From Lentilactobacillus senioris (GTDB lineage Bacteria; Bacillota; Bacilli; Lactobacillales; Lactobacillaceae), in NCBI RefSeq assembly GCF_026798195.1, contig NZ_JAPQEZ010000003.1, positions 1 through 64,000 of the forward strand: 64,000 nucleotides of DNA, read 5' to 3'. The position numbers and the translations under genes were made by a program. Shown in pieces: positions 39,264 to 49,544 of this stretch. The notes under the pieces were generated by a model. The model had not been told where the DNA came from. It searched no databases and saw only the letters and a program-made list of their open reading frames with translations. Each line of letters starts with the position of its first letter. The first letter of the stretch is position 1.

Positions 39264-39563
39264 GTGAAAAACCGAAAAATTCCAATGCGAAAAGACGTCG
39301 TAACCGGAAAAATGGCTCCTAAAAAGGAGCTGGTTAGAATCGTTCGTGACAGTGAAGGTAACGTGTCCATCGATGAAACCGGCAAAAAATCCGGACGAGG
39401 AGCATATGTTTCAATTAATGTAGACGTAGCCAAGAAGGCTAAAGCTCAGCATGCTTTTGAAAAGACCTTTTCTGTAACGGTACCTGATGAATTTTATGAT
39501 GAATTGATTGAATATGTTGATCATAAACAGGCCCGAAAAGAGTTGTTCGAAAATGGACAATAA
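39264..39563 (+). CDS. ylxR: YlxR family RNA-binding protein
   Basis: A 99-residue protein with the YlxR signature: KIPMRKDVVTGKMAPKKEL and KKSGRGAYVS. AGGAGG at 39250-39255 is 8 nt before GTG 39264, better than the in-frame GTG 39255 inside that site. In B. subtilis the homologue RnpM binds RNase P RNA. It sits between nusA and ylxQ in the nusA operon. Confidence 0.93.
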   Translation: MKNRKIPMRKDVVTGKMAPKKELVRIVRDSEGNVSIDETGKKSGRGAYVSINVDVAKKAKAQHAFEKTFSVTVPDEFYDELIEYVDHKQARKELFENGQ

Positions 39564-39870
39564 ACAGGCTGCTTTACAGTTCTTGGGTTTGGCCCGTCGC
39601 GCGCGTAAGCTAGTTACCGGACAAGATTTAGTTTTGGCGGCAATTAGAAGCCAAAAGGCCAAATTTGTGTTTGTTGCTTCAGATGCCGGAGCCAATACAA
39701 CTAAAAAATTTATTGATAAATCAAATTACTACCACGTACCCGTTTATAACGGTTACACTAAGGATGAGTTAAGTACTGCCATTGGCCAAAAACGTTCAAT
39801 TATTGGCGTTTTAGATGCCGGAATGGCAAAAAAGCTGGTAACCCTTATCCATAATCAAAAAGGAGAGTGA
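39553..39870 (+). CDS. ylxQ: YlxQ, L7Ae-family RNA-binding protein
   Basis: A 105-residue L7Ae/L30e-fold protein ([35 protein letters not shown]). ATG 39553 lies inside the 3' end of ylxR with no strong SD, so translation is probably coupled. The frame is open further upstream but that part would overlap ylxR heavily. It likely binds kink-turn RNA; its role is not established. Confidence 0.92.
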   Translation: MDNKQAALQFLGLARRARKLVTGQDLVLAAIRSQKAKFVFVASDAGANTTKKFIDKSNYYHVPVYNGYTKDELSTAIGQKRSIIGVLDAGMAKKLVTLIHNQKGE

Positions 39871-39874
39871 TGAT

Positions 39875-42259
39875 ATGGGGAAAAAGCGTATCTATGAACT
39901 AGCAAAAGAATTGAATGTATCTAGTAAAGAAATTATTGATGATGCAAATCGAGCTGGCTATGATATTAAAAATCATATGTCAACGGTCGACGATGCTCAG
40001 GAAAAGAGAATTCGCCAAGTGTTTTCAAAACAAAATCAAAAGAGCACTACTAAACCTACAAATACTACCAGTCACACTAATAATGCTGGTAAGCAAAATC
40101 ATAACAGCAGTGATGCTAAACACTCGGCTAATAGCCAACATAATAATAACAACCGTTCTAGCAATCAAAATCATGCTAGTGGTCAAAATAGAACTAATAA
40201 TCAAAACCGTTCTAATAATTCTAATCGAAATGGTAACCAAAGCCACACTAGTAACCAAAATCATACTAGCAGTAGCAATCAAAACCGTTCTACTACTAGT
40301 AGTCACAAACCGGCTGGAAACCAATCCCATGGTAACAATGGTGGTGGCAGATACGGTGGCAGCTTGAACCGGAATAATAATTCAGGCAACCGTAACAGTA
40401 AGAAATTCAACAAGAAGCAAAATAAACGCCAAAAGAAACAAAAGAATCAACGATTAAAAGAAACTGAACACCATGTATCTGTTCGAAAAGAACGGCCATT
40501 ACCAGAAGTATTGGTTTATTCTGATGGCATGAACGCTCAAGATTTAGGAAAGCTATTGCATAGAGAACCAGCTGAAATTGTTAAAAAATTATTTATGCTG
40601 GGGGTGATGGTTAACCAAAATCAATCATTAGATAAAGATGCTATTGAAGTTTTAGCTGCTGACTATGGAATTGAAGCAGAAGAAAAAATTGAAGAAAACA
40701 TTTCTGACATTGATACTTTGTACGATCAAGAAATGGCCAACACCGAACACTTAGAAAACCGGCCACCAGTTGTTACTATCATGGGCCACGTTGATCATGG
40801 TAAAACTACTTTGCTTGATCACCTTCGTCATTCTCATATTACTGCTGGAGAAGCTGGGGGAATTACCCAAGCGATCGGTGCTTACCAAGTTCGCCATGGC
40901 GACAACGTTATTACGTTCTTAGATACTCCCGGACATGCTGCCTTTACTGAAATGCGTGCACGTGGTGCTAACGTCACTGACATTACCATTTTGGTGGTAG
41001 CCGCTGATGATGGGGTAATGCCTCAGACTATCGAAGCCATTAACCATGCTAAAGCTGCGGGAACCCCAATTATCGTGGCAGTTAACAAGGTTGATAAACC
41101 GGATGCCAATCCTGCTCACGTAACGGAACAATTGGCTGAATACGGATTAATCCCTGAAGACTGGGGTGGCGATACTATTTTTGTTAATATTTCTGCTAAA
41201 TTTGGCGAAAATATTGATGAATTACTAGACATGATCGTCCTTCAATCAGAAATGATGGAATTAAAGGCTAACCCTGATCAAGCAGCGGTTGGTTCAGTTA
41301 TCGAAGCTCGTTTGGATCAAGGTAAGGGTTCTGTAGCTACGTTACTAGTTCAACAAGGCACGATGCACGTTGGTGATCCAATTGTTGTCGGTCATACTTT
41401 TGGTCGGGTTAGAACCATGACTAACGAACGTGGCCGAGATTTAAAGAAGGCTACTCCATCTACGCCAGTAGAAATTACTGGACTTAATGAAGTTCCAGAA
41501 GCGGGGGATCATTTTGTAGTCTTCCCTGACGAAAAGAGTGCTCGAGCAGCTGGTGAAGCCAGAGCTAAAGAAGCTCAAATTGAAGAACGCCGTAAAACTA
41601 ACCACGTTACTTTGGATAACTTGTTTGATTCGCTTAAAGAAGGCGAAATGAAATCAGTTGATATCGTTATCAAGGCTGACGTTCAAGGTTCAGTTGAAGC
41701 CTTGGCTAATAGTTTGCAAAAAATTGACGTTGAAGGTGTGAAAGTTAACATTATTCATACTGGAGTCGGTGCCATTAACGAAAGTGATGTCGCTTTAGCT
41801 GCTGCAAGTAATGCCATTATCATTGGTTTTAATGTCCGCCCAACTCCACAAGCCAAAGCCCAAGCGGAATCTGAAAAGGTTGATATGCGTTTACACCAAG
41901 TTATCTATAACGCTATCGACGAAGTGGAATCAGCCATGAAAGGGATGCTTGAACCAACTTACGAAGAAGAAGTCACTGGTGAAGTTGAAGTTCGTGAAAT
42001 TTACAAGGCATCTAAAGTCGGTACCATTGCTGGTGGGATGGTTGTTAGCGGTGTAGTTAACAAAAATAGTAAAGTTCGTTTAATTCGGGACGGCGTAGTT
42101 ATTTACGATGGCGAATTGAACAGTTTGAAACGCTTCAAAGATGATGTTAACCAAGTTAAGCAAGGTTTCGAACTCGGCTTAACTATCCAAGATTACAATG
42201 ATATTAAAGTCGGCGACGTTATCGAAGCTTACGTTATGAAAGAAGTTCCAGTTAAGTAA
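39875..42259 (+). CDS. infB: Translation initiation factor IF-2
   Basis: A 794-residue initiation factor placing fMet-tRNA on the 30S subunit. An N-terminal helix-turn-helix (residues 1-50) is followed by an unusual Asn/Ser/His-rich linker (about 53-175), a basic stretch, then the G domain ([12 protein letters not shown] from about residue 304; [14 protein letters not shown]) and the beta-barrel and C-terminal domains. The linker DNA is internally repetitive. It is 4 nt after ylxQ in the nusA operon. Confidence 0.97.
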   Translation: MGKKRIYELAKELNVSSKEIIDDANRAGYDIKNHMSTVDDAQEKRIRQVFSKQNQKSTTKPTNTTSHTNNAGKQNHNSSDAKHSANSQHNNNNRSSNQNHASGQNRTNNQNRSNNSNRNGNQSHTSNQNHTSSSNQNRSTTSSHKPAGNQSHGNNGGGRYGGSLNRNNNSGNRNSKKFNKKQNKRQKKQKNQRLKETEHHVSVRKERPLPEVLVYSDGMNAQDLGKLLHREPAEIVKKLFMLGVMVNQNQSLDKDAIEVLAADYGIEAEEKIEENISDIDTLYDQEMANTEHLENRPPVVTIMGHVDHGKTTLLDHLRHSHITAGEAGGITQAIGAYQVRHGDNVITFLDTPGHAAFTEMRARGANVTDITILVVAADDGVMPQTIEAINHAKAAGTPIIVAVNKVDKPDANPAHVTEQLAEYGLIPEDWGGDTIFVNISAKFGENIDELLDMIVLQSEMMELKANPDQAAVGSVIEARLDQGKGSVATLLVQQGTMHVGDPIVVGHTFGRVRTMTNERGRDLKKATPSTPVEITGLNEVPEAGDHFVVFPDEKSARAAGEARAKEAQIEERRKTNHVTLDNLFDSLKEGEMKSVDIVIKADVQGSVEALANSLQKIDVEGVKVNIIHTGVGAINESDVALAAASNAIIIGFNVRPTPQAKAQAESEKVDMRLHQVIYNAIDEVESAMKGMLEPTYEEEVTGEVEVREIYKASKVGTIAGGMVVSGVVNKNSKVRLIRDGVVIYDGELNSLKRFKDDVNQVKQGFELGLTIQDYNDIKVGDVIEAYVMKEVPVK

Positions 42260-42272
42260 GGAGGGCTGCTAA

Positions 42273-42623
42273 ATGGCTCAATATCGAGTAGGTCGATTAG
42301 AACAAGAAGTACAACGAGAAGTAAATGATATTTTACTCAAACGAGTACGTGATCCTCGAGTACAAGGGGTTACCGTTACTGGAGTAGAAGTGACCGGTGA
42401 TTTACAACAGGCTACCATTTACTACAGTATCTTGTCTGACAAGGCTGGCGAAGGTCAAAAAACTGCTGCTGGTTTAGAAAAAGCCACCGGTTTGATTCGC
42501 AAAGAATTAGGTTCACGTCTTAGTATCTATAAGACTCCAGAATTAAAATTTGTTCGCGATGAATCAGTTCAATACGGTGATAATATTGACCGGTTAATTA
42601 ACGAAATGAATCGCAAAGATTAA
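42273..42623 (+). CDS. rbfA: Ribosome-binding factor A
   Basis: A 116-residue KH-type protein acting in 16S rRNA 5'-end maturation and cold adaptation. Family blocks are RVGRLEQEVQREVNDILLKRVRDPRV and LKFVRDESVQYGDNIDRLI. AAGGAGG precedes the ATG. Last gene of the nusA operon, followed by a strong terminator. Confidence 0.96.
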   Translation: MAQYRVGRLEQEVQREVNDILLKRVRDPRVQGVTVTGVEVTGDLQQATIYYSILSDKAGEGQKTAAGLEKATGLIRKELGSRLSIYKTPELKFVRDESVQYGDNIDRLINEMNRKD

Positions 42624-42626
42624 GCT

Positions 42627-42661
42627 AACAGCCATCTTCCATCTGGAGGGTGGCTGTTTTT
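42627..42661 (+). terminator. Terminator of the nusA-infB-rbfA operon
   Basis: AACAGCCATCTTCC pairs along its whole length with GGAGGGTGGCTGTT (three G-U) around an ATCT loop, then TTTTT. Confidence 0.92.
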
Positions 42662-42705
42662 ATGTTATAATTTTGACTAATAGTGTTTTAATATAGGAGA
42701 TAAAA

Positions 42706-43614
42706 ATGGACGGATTAATTGCTCTGTATAAAGAACGTGGCATGACTAGCTTTGATGCGATTAGAGCGTTACGAAAAATTTTGCATACTAAAAAAATTGG
42801 ACATACTGGAACCTTAGATCCAGATGTCGATGGCGTTTTACCAATTTGTGTGGGAGAAGCTACTAAAATTAGTGAAATTGTAATGAATTCCGGGAAAATT
42901 TATCGAGGCAGTATCACTCTAGGGTTAGCTACTGATACGGAAGATTTGTCTGGTAATGTAATTGCCAGACAAGCAATTGAGACCCCACTTAATAATACTG
43001 AAATTAATGCGGTATTGGCTCAACTAACTGGAATTATTGAACAAATTCCCCCTATGTATTCTGCAGTTAAGGTTAACGGCCGCAAGCTATATGAATACGC
43101 CCGTGAGGGAATTGAAGTAGAACGTAAACCGCGAAAAATCACCGTTACTAGTTTTAAGCAAGTTAAACCAGCTACTTACGATGCTGAGCAAAAACAACAA
43201 ACGATTTATTTTGAAGTGGCTTGTTCAAAGGGAACTTATGTTAGAACCTTAGCCACTGATTTCGGTAAGTTAATCAATGTTCCAGCGGTAATGAGTGATT
43301 TGACGAGAATTCAAAGTGGTGGTTTCACTATTGATCAAACTACATCCTTAGAACAAGTGGCTGAAGCACAAGAAAATGGTAATTTGACTGCGGTGTTAAA
43401 ACCATTAAACGAAGCCTTAAAACAGTTTCCGGAATTAGATATTGATGAAGCCCAAAATGAAAAAGTCCACCATGGCGCCTTTATTAAGGGAGATCAATTA
43501 GATTCAAAACCCGTTGTTGTTAGAATCATATATCAAAATGAACTACTGGCTCTTTACCAGTGGGATGCTGATAAAAACTTATATCGGCCATATAAAATGT
43601 TTATTCACAGTTAG
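42706..43614 (+). CDS. truB: tRNA pseudouridine(55) synthase
   Basis: A 302-residue TruB. The catalytic Asp lies in GHTGTLDPDVDGVLPIC near residue 40, with YRGSITLG and CSKGTYVRTLATDFG further on, plus a C-terminal PUA-like domain. It makes pseudouridine 55 in the T loop of tRNAs. AGGAGA precedes the ATG. ribF follows 12 nt later, the usual pair. Confidence 0.96.
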   Translation: MDGLIALYKERGMTSFDAIRALRKILHTKKIGHTGTLDPDVDGVLPICVGEATKISEIVMNSGKIYRGSITLGLATDTEDLSGNVIARQAIETPLNNTEINAVLAQLTGIIEQIPPMYSAVKVNGRKLYEYAREGIEVERKPRKITVTSFKQVKPATYDAEQKQQTIYFEVACSKGTYVRTLATDFGKLINVPAVMSDLTRIQSGGFTIDQTTSLEQVAEAQENGNLTAVLKPLNEALKQFPELDIDEAQNEKVHHGAFIKGDQLDSKPVVVRIIYQNELLALYQWDADKNLYRPYKMFIHS

Positions 43615-43626
43615 GGGCATAGTTTG

Positions 43627-44574
43627 ATGAAAGTAATTAAAATACATCATCCAATGGCAGATTCACTGCAATTTTCAGAACCAATTGTGTTAGCAATGGG
43701 TTTTTTTGATGGAATTCATTTGGGGCACCAGCAAGTAATTCAAACTGCTGTAGATCGTGCCAAACAGCTTGGAATTAAATCAGCTGTCTTAACTTACGAC
43801 CATCATCCTCAAATTGTTTATAACCGGTTAAATGATCATGATAGGCGTTACTTGACTTTGCCAGAACAAAAACTGCAACTTTTAGAAAAATTGGGAGTTG
43901 ATCAAGTATTTATCATTAACTATTCCTATGCTTTTCAAGACCAAACTCCAGCAGAATTCATTCAAAATTACCTAGTGAGATTTAAAGCTCAAGTAGTCGT
44001 AGCGGGATTTGACCATACCTATGGTGAAAAACACATCGCTACCATGGACCGGTTACCTGAATATAGTCAGGGACAATTTGAAATCATTACCGTTCCTAAG
44101 TTACAACAACAATCCCAAAAAGTTAGCTCTACAGCAATTAAAGCAGCATTAGATAACGGGAATGTTACGGTAGTTAATGAAATGTTAGGGCGTAATTTTG
44201 CAACTAAGGGGACCGTTGTTCATGGCGAACAAGTGGGTAGAACAATTGGTTATCCTACTATAAATGTGGATCATGATCCTCTCCAGTGGCTTCCTACAAT
44301 TGGAATCTACGTGGTAAAAGTTAAAGTTGGAGATGCCTGGTATCAAGGGATGGCTTCGATTGGTAAAAACGTCACTTTTTACAGTAACCATCCTATAACC
44401 GTTGAGGTTAACTTACTAGATTTCAACCGAAACGTATATGGAGAAGTAGTGACGGTGGAATGGTTGAAATATTTACATGATGAGGAAAAGTTTGATGGTA
44501 TCGATGAATTAATTGAACAACTACAAATTGATGAACAAGATACCCGTCAGTTTTTCAAGCAGAATGAAAATTAG
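43627..44574 (+). CDS. ribF: Bifunctional riboflavin kinase/FAD synthetase
   Basis: A 315-residue two-domain enzyme. The N-terminal FMN adenylyltransferase has MGFFDGIHLGHQQVI; the C-terminal flavokinase has GRTIGYPTINVD and later NRNVYGE. It turns riboflavin into FMN and FAD. TTG-ATG are adjacent; GGGG spacing favours ATG 43627. No FMN riboswitch precedes it. Its stop codon lies within a CIRCE-like element of the next operon. Confidence 0.95.
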   Translation: MKVIKIHHPMADSLQFSEPIVLAMGFFDGIHLGHQQVIQTAVDRAKQLGIKSAVLTYDHHPQIVYNRLNDHDRRYLTLPEQKLQLLEKLGVDQVFIINYSYAFQDQTPAEFIQNYLVRFKAQVVVAGFDHTYGEKHIATMDRLPEYSQGQFEIITVPKLQQQSQKVSSTAIKAALDNGNVTVVNEMLGRNFATKGTVVHGEQVGRTIGYPTINVDHDPLQWLPTIGIYVVKVKVGDAWYQGMASIGKNVTFYSNHPITVEVNLLDFNRNVYGEVVTVEWLKYLHDEEKFDGIDELIEQLQIDEQDTRQFFKQNEN

Positions 44575-44597
44575 CACTCTAACAAAATAATTGCTAA
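44571..44597 (+). promoter_or_regulatory. Distal CIRCE-like operator
   Basis: TTAGCACTC - N9 - AATTGCTAA: the left arm is perfect and the right arm matches 7 of 9 positions of GAGTGCTAA. It spans the ribF stop codon and lies just upstream of the hrcA -35. Confidence 0.7.
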
Positions 44598-44614
44598 AAA
44601 ACCGTTGATATTTC

Positions 44615-44643
44615 TTGACTAATTCTCAATGGTTTGTTAGATT
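44615..44643 (+). promoter_or_regulatory. hrcA-grpE-dnaK promoter
   Basis: TTGACT (44615-44620), 17-bp spacer and TAGATT (44638-44643), lying between two CIRCE elements, as a vegetative promoter under HrcA repression. Confidence 0.8.
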
Positions 44644-44654
44644 ATAAATGTGCC

Positions 44655-44681
44655 TTAGCACTTGAAAGAATAGAGTGCTAA
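44655..44681 (+). promoter_or_regulatory. Proximal CIRCE operator
   Basis: TTAGCACTT - N9 - GAGTGCTAA matches the CIRCE consensus with one mismatch. It lies just downstream of the promoter, 15 bp before the hrcA ATG, so HrcA bound here would block the transcript. Confidence 0.96.
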
Positions 44682-44696
44682 AAAGAGGTGATAGCT

Positions 44697-45734
44697 ATGT
44701 TAACGGATAGACAAAAAGCGATTCTTTCAGTGATTGTCCGTGATTACACTAATACTGGTAACCCGGTGGGGTCTAAAGCATTAGCTTCAGAGTTAAATAC
44801 CCACGTTAGTTCTGCTACTGTCAGAAACGAAATGGCTGCTTTAGAAGAAAAAGGGTTAATTACTAAAACTCATTTTTCTTCTGGTCGAGTGCCATCGATG
44901 GAGGGGTATCGGTACTATGTTGATCATCTAGTACAGCCTGATCCAATTGAGGATAGCGTCGAGGATATGATTAAGAATTCTCTTCATGGGGAGTTCAACC
45001 GAATCGATGAAATTATTCAAGAATCTGCCCGTGTGTTGTCTGATTTAACCAATTATATGGCACTAACTTTTAACCCTGAGCGTAATGAAGATTTTAAACT
45101 TGGTGGTTTTAGGTTGGTTAAGTTAGATGAACGTCAAGTAATGGCCATCATGGTTACTCAAAATGGTCACGTTGAAAATCAAGTTTTTCAACTAGGTGAT
45201 GTTTCCAGCGAGCAACTAGAGGCCATAGTTAGAATTATTAATGATCAACTAGTTGGTAAACCGCTTAGCGAGGTATCAAAGGCGCTTCAATTTGAACTAC
45301 CGGTATTGTTAGCACAATATGTTCATAGTCCGGACGGTTTTTTAAAGATCTTTGGTGATATGTTAGATAATGCCAGTAAAGATCGAGTTCACGTTGGCGG
45401 CAAGCTCAATTTATTGAAGTTTGCTGAACGACAGGATTTGGACTATTTAAAACCGCTGTATAACTTATTGGATACCGGCGATGGGATGGCTCAAATCATC
45501 AATCCGGATTCTAATAAAGTTCAGGTTAAAATTGGTAGTGAGCTACGCAACGATTTACTCAAGAATTACAGCATTATCACCGGCACGTATGATTTAAAAG
45601 AGTACGGCCAAGGAGTAATTGCTGTTTTGGGTCCTACTAGAATGCCATATTCCAAAGTAATTGGAATTGTGGGAGCTTTGCAGGAAGAATTAACTAAAAA
45701 ATTACTCGGTTATTATGAAAATGGTAACCGTTAA
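44697..45734 (+). CDS. hrcA: Heat-inducible repressor HrcA
   Basis: A 345-residue repressor of class I heat-shock genes. The winged helix (MLTDRQKAILSVIV... SSATVRNEMAALEEKGLITK) is followed by a GAF-like dimerisation domain. It needs GroEL for activity, tying repression to chaperone availability. AGAGGTGA precedes ATG 44697; GTG 44688 is in frame but inside that site. It leads the hrcA-grpE-dnaK operon and represses itself through the CIRCE pair upstream. Confidence 0.97.
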   Translation: MLTDRQKAILSVIVRDYTNTGNPVGSKALASELNTHVSSATVRNEMAALEEKGLITKTHFSSGRVPSMEGYRYYVDHLVQPDPIEDSVEDMIKNSLHGEFNRIDEIIQESARVLSDLTNYMALTFNPERNEDFKLGGFRLVKLDERQVMAIMVTQNGHVENQVFQLGDVSSEQLEAIVRIINDQLVGKPLSEVSKALQFELPVLLAQYVHSPDGFLKIFGDMLDNASKDRVHVGGKLNLLKFAERQDLDYLKPLYNLLDTGDGMAQIINPDSNKVQVKIGSELRNDLLKNYSIITGTYDLKEYGQGVIAVLGPTRMPYSKVIGIVGALQEELTKKLLGYYENGNR

Positions 45735-45754
45735 ACCGATTAGGAGGCGACAAA

Positions 45755-46312
45755 TTGGCTGAATTAAGTGAAGAACAACCTAAAGAAGAACAGGTTGATA
45801 ACTCCGCTGTAGATTCACAAGATTCTAAGGCTGAAACGGATGCCGTTGATGATTCACAAGCTCAAATAGCTGAATTGACGGCAAAAGTAGATGAATTAGA
45901 AAACAAGTATCTACGAGCAGAAGCTGAGATTCAAAACATTCAAAGTCATGCTAAAAAAGAGCAAGCTGATTTGATTAAATATGGGGCGCAACCTTTAGCT
46001 AAGGCTATCTTGCCCATCATTGATAATTTAGAGCGAGCTCTTCAAGTAGAAGTGAGCGATGAAAATGGTGAACAACTTAAAAAAGGTGTTTCCATGGTAT
46101 CTGATCATCTAATTAGTGCAATGAAGGAAAACGGAGTTGAATTACTAGATGTATTAGATAAACCGTTTGATCCTCAGTTTAGCCAAGCAATCCAAACGGT
46201 TCCAGCCGATGATGATCATCCGGCTGACACAGTGGTTTCAGTATTGCAATCCGGTTATAAATTAAAAGACCGGGTTTTACGACCAGCAATGGTAGTTGTC
46301 GCTGCTGATTAA
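45755..46312 (+). CDS. grpE: Nucleotide exchange factor GrpE
   Basis: A 185-residue GrpE. An acidic N-terminus (about residues 1-40) leads to a long coiled coil (AELTAKVDELENKYLRAEAE) and the C-terminal beta domain with RPAMVVV at the end. It speeds ADP release from DnaK. TTG start preceded by AGGAGG. It lies 20 nt after hrcA. Confidence 0.96.
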   Translation: MAELSEEQPKEEQVDNSAVDSQDSKAETDAVDDSQAQIAELTAKVDELENKYLRAEAEIQNIQSHAKKEQADLIKYGAQPLAKAILPIIDNLERALQVEVSDENGEQLKKGVSMVSDHLISAMKENGVELLDVLDKPFDPQFSQAIQTVPADDDHPADTVVSVLQSGYKLKDRVLRPAMVVVAAD

Positions 46313-46358
46313 GATTAACGTTGTAAATAACAAATAAAAATAAAAAGAGGTTTTATTA

Positions 46359-48191
46359 ATGGCAAGTAATAAAATTATTGGTATTGATTTAGGTACCACA
46401 AACTCTGCAGTTGCGGTTTTAGAAGGTAACGAACCAAAGATTATTCCTAATCCAGAAGGTTCTCGGACTACTCCATCAGTTGTTGCGTTTAAAGATGGCC
46501 AACCACAAGTTGGGGAAGTAGCTAAGCGTCAAGAAATTACTAACCCTAACACAGTGATCTCTATTAAGAGTCACATGGGTGAAGAAGGCTATACCGTTGA
46601 TATCGATGGTAAGAAGTACACCCCTCAACAAATTTCAGCTATGATCTTGCAATATATCAAGGGTTTTGCTGAAGATTACTTGGGTGACACCGTTGAAAAA
46701 GCAGTTATCACTGTTCCTGCTTACTTTAACGATGCTCAACGTCAAGCAACTAAGGATGCTGGTAAGATTGCTGGGTTGGAAGTGGAACGAATTATTAACG
46801 AACCAACTGCAGCTGCATTAGCTTATGGTCTTGATAAACAAGAAAAAGATGAAAAAGTTTTAGTTTATGACCTTGGTGGTGGTACTTTTGATGTTTCTGT
46901 CCTTGAATTAGGCGACGGGGTTTTCCAAGTACTTTCAACTAACGGTGATACGCACCTTGGTGGGGATGACTTTGATAAGCGCATCATGGATTGGTTAATT
47001 GCTGACTTTAAGGCTGAAAACGGTGTTGATTTATCCCAAGACAAGATGGCTTTACAACGACTAAAAGATGCCGCTGAAAAAGCTAAGAAAGACTTGTCAG
47101 GAGTTACCGAAACTGAAATCAGCTTACCATTTATTTCTGCCGGTGCTAATGGTCCCTTGCATTTGCAAACTAACTTAACTAGAGCTAAATTCAATGAATT
47201 AACTTCAGACTTAGTTGAAAAGACCAAAGTATCATTTGATAACGCCTTAAAGGATGCTGGTCTTTCAACTTCTGATATTGACCAAGTAATCTTAAACGGT
47301 GGTTCTACTCGAATTCCTGCCGTTCAAGAAGCCGTTAAGTCATGGACTGGTAAAGAATCTAACCGTTCAATTAACCCTGATGAAGCCGTTGCTTTAGGGG
47401 CTGCTGTTCAAGGTGGGGTTATTACTGGTGATGTTAAAGACGTTGTCTTGCTTGATGTTACTCCATTATCATTAGGAATTGAAACTATGGGTGGTGTCTT
47501 CACTAAGTTGATCGATAGAAACACTACTATCCCAACTAGCAAGTCACAAGTCTTCTCAACTGCTGCTGATAACCAACCAGCCGTTGATATCCATGTTCTT
47601 CAGGGTGAACGTCCAATGGCCGCAGATGACAAGACATTGGGTCAATTCCAATTAACTGACATTCCTGCTGCTCCTAGAGGAGTTCCTCAAATTGAAGTTA
47701 CCTTTGATATTGACAAAAACGGGATTGTTAACGTTTCTGCCAAGGATAAGGGAACTGGCAAAGAACAAAAGATCACCATCCAAGATTCATCTGGTTTAGA
47801 CGATGCTGAAATTGATCGAATGATGAAGGAAGCTCAAGAAAACGAAGAAGCTGATAAGCAACGTAAAGAAGCAGCTGATTTGAATAATGAAGTTGACCAA
47901 TTAATCTTCCAAACTGATAAGACTCTTGAAGAAGTTAAGGACAAAGTCTCTGAAGACGAAATCAAGAAGGCTACTGATGTTCGTGATGAATTGAAGAAAG
48001 CTCGTGAAGATAATAACGTTGACGAAATGAAAGCTAAGAAAGACGAATTGACTAAGATTGCCCAAGATCTTGCAGTTAAGTTGTATCAACAACAAGATAA
48101 TGGTCAAGCTGCTCAAGGCGCCACTGACAATGGTAACGATGATGGTACTGTTGATGGTGACTTTAGCGAAGTTAACGATGACAAAAAATAA
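46359..48191 (+). CDS. dnaK: Chaperone DnaK
   Basis: A 610-residue Hsp70. The ATPase domain shows [33 protein letters not shown] and [13 protein letters not shown]; the peptide-binding domain begins near residue 370, and the lid follows with a Gly/Gln/Asp-rich tail ([13 protein letters not shown]). The length fits the Gram-positive form, which lacks 24 residues in the N-terminal lobe. Co-transcribed with hrcA-grpE. Confidence 0.98.
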   Translation: MASNKIIGIDLGTTNSAVAVLEGNEPKIIPNPEGSRTTPSVVAFKDGQPQVGEVAKRQEITNPNTVISIKSHMGEEGYTVDIDGKKYTPQQISAMILQYIKGFAEDYLGDTVEKAVITVPAYFNDAQRQATKDAGKIAGLEVERIINEPTAAALAYGLDKQEKDEKVLVYDLGGGTFDVSVLELGDGVFQVLSTNGDTHLGGDDFDKRIMDWLIADFKAENGVDLSQDKMALQRLKDAAEKAKKDLSGVTETEISLPFISAGANGPLHLQTNLTRAKFNELTSDLVEKTKVSFDNALKDAGLSTSDIDQVILNGGSTRIPAVQEAVKSWTGKESNRSINPDEAVALGAAVQGGVITGDVKDVVLLDVTPLSLGIETMGGVFTKLIDRNTTIPTSKSQVFSTAADNQPAVDIHVLQGERPMAADDKTLGQFQLTDIPAAPRGVPQIEVTFDIDKNGIVNVSAKDKGTGKEQKITIQDSSGLDDAEIDRMMKEAQENEEADKQRKEAADLNNEVDQLIFQTDKTLEEVKDKVSEDEIKKATDVRDELKKAREDNNVDEMKAKKDELTKIAQDLAVKLYQQQDNGQAAQGATDNGNDDGTVDGDFSEVNDDKK

Positions 48192-48201
48192 ACCCTAACG
48201 T

Positions 48202-48233
48202 AAGAAGCCAAGACTATTGAGTTTTGGCTTCTT
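48202..48233 (+). terminator. Hairpin between dnaK and dnaJ
   Basis: AAGAAGCCAA pairs with TTGGCTTCTT around a 12-nt loop. Only a short T stretch follows, so partial read-through to dnaJ is likely. Confidence 0.65.
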
Positions 48234-48292
48234 ATTGAAATGTGGTATTCTATTTTAGAAGTTTAACATTTTTAGTGAGATGGGAGTTACGC

Positions 48293-49420
48293 ATGGCAAA
48301 TAAGGATTATTACGAAGTCCTGGGAGTTTCTCGGGATGCCAGCGACGATGAGATTAAGAAGGCTTATCGAAAGCTATCAAAAAAATATCATCCAGATATC
48401 AATAAAGCACCAGATGCTGAAGCCAAGTTCAAGGAAGTTACCGAAGCTTATGAAGTTTTAGGTGATAAGCAAAAACGAGCTAATTACGACCAATATGGTT
48501 CGGCTGATGGCCCCCAAGGTTTTGGTGGCGCAGGTAGCGGCTTTGGCGGAGGCTTTGATGGTGGCGGTTTTGGTTTTGATGACATCTTCAGTTCATTCTT
48601 TGGCGGTGGTAAACGTCAAGCTGATCCAACAGCACCTCAACGGGGGCGTGACTTACAATATGAAATGAATTTGAAGTTTGAAGAAGCCATTTTTGGCAAG
48701 AAAACCCGTATTAAGTACAACCGCGAAGCCGAGTGTGATACTTGTAAGGGTTCCGGTGCTAAGCCGGGTACTTCTCCAATTAAATGTACTAACTGTGGCG
48801 GGGCTGGATTTGTTACTGTTGAAACTAACACTCCATTAGGACGGATGCAAAGTCGTCAGGAATGTCCAGTTTGTCATGGTACTGGTAAAGAAATTAAAGA
48901 AAAGTGCCCAACTTGTGATGGTCGTGGAAAAGTTGATGAACGTCATGAAATTGATGTTACTGTTCCTGCCGGAATTGAAGATGGTCAACAAATGAGGCTT
49001 CAAGGTCAAGGTGATGTTGGTGCTAATGGTGGTCCTTACGGTGATTTATATATTGTATTTTATGTACAGCCAAGTAAGGACTTTAAACGGGATGGTTCAA
49101 CTATTTACTTCGAACAACCAATTAGTTTTACTACCGCTGCGTTAGGTGGCACGGTTAAAACTAAGACAGTTCATGGAGATGTAGAATTAACGATTCCAGC
49201 TGGTACTCAGACTGGCACTACCTTTAAGTTGAAGGGCAAAGGTGCTCCAAAACTTCGAGGCAATGGTAATGGTGATGAACGAGTTAAGGTAGCAATTACT
49301 ACGCCTAAATCATTGAATAAATCTCAAAAAGACGCCTTAAAGGCGTTCGCCGAAGCTAGTGGTGAAAAGCCAAGTAGTAAGGGTGGCAACATTTTTGATA
49401 AATTAAAAGGTAAAAAATAA
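48293..49420 (+). CDS. dnaJ: Chaperone DnaJ
   Basis: A 375-residue type I Hsp40. J domain with KYHPD (about residues 29-33), a Gly/Phe-rich linker, four zinc-binding repeats ([32 protein letters not shown]) and the C-terminal substrate-binding domain. It delivers unfolded clients to DnaK. The upstream frame is open to 48242, but ATG 48293 has GGGAG at 6 nt and gives the family N-terminus [11 protein letters not shown]. Confidence 0.97.
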   Translation: MANKDYYEVLGVSRDASDDEIKKAYRKLSKKYHPDINKAPDAEAKFKEVTEAYEVLGDKQKRANYDQYGSADGPQGFGGAGSGFGGGFDGGGFGFDDIFSSFFGGGKRQADPTAPQRGRDLQYEMNLKFEEAIFGKKTRIKYNREAECDTCKGSGAKPGTSPIKCTNCGGAGFVTVETNTPLGRMQSRQECPVCHGTGKEIKEKCPTCDGRGKVDERHEIDVTVPAGIEDGQQMRLQGQGDVGANGGPYGDLYIVFYVQPSKDFKRDGSTIYFEQPISFTTAALGGTVKTKTVHGDVELTIPAGTQTGTTFKLKGKGAPKLRGNGNGDERVKVAITTPKSLNKSQKDALKAFAEASGEKPSSKGGNIFDKLKGKK

Positions 49421-49425
49421 CTAAC

Positions 49426-49461
49426 AAAAGGTTTAAGGAAAAAATTCCTTAAGCTTTTTTT
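49426..49461 (+). terminator. Terminator after dnaJ
   Basis: TTAAGGAA / TTCCTTAA core (49433-49440 / 49445-49452), extended by GG/GC pairing and A-T pairs, then seven T. Confidence 0.88.
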
Positions 49462-49482
49462 GTTAATTCAGTGGCAAGAAGC

Positions 49483-49511
49483 TTTATTAAAGCCGTTTTG
49501 ATTGTTATAAT
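49483..49511 (+). promoter_or_regulatory. lepA promoter
   Basis: A perfect TATAAT (49506-49511) with extended TG; a poor -35 (TTTATT) at 17 bp. Confidence 0.6.
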
Positions 49512-49544
49512 GGTTTGAATACGTATGAAAGTGAGATTAACAAC

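Noticed and set aside
39915-40367. 150-codon + frame and a 101-codon minus frame (40025-40330) inside infB
   Set aside because: Both come from the repetitive Asn-rich linker; the translations are monotonous Ile/Val/Thr strings with no ribosome-binding site.
40055-40384. Repeat array in infB considered as a CRISPR or satellite
   Set aside because: Repeats are short, imperfect, in frame and part of a continuous coding region; there are no regular spacers.
43600-43627. FMN riboswitch for ribF
   Set aside because: ribF lies 12 nt after truB, leaving no room for the element.
46865-47227. 120-codon open frame on the minus strand within dnaK
   Set aside because: It is antisense to a highly conserved coding region, lacks an SD and encodes a low-complexity Ser/Lys-rich product typical of shadow frames.
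48242-48292. 17-residue N-terminal extension of DnaJ
   Set aside because: DnaJ proteins start directly at the J domain and ATG 48293 has a well-placed SD.
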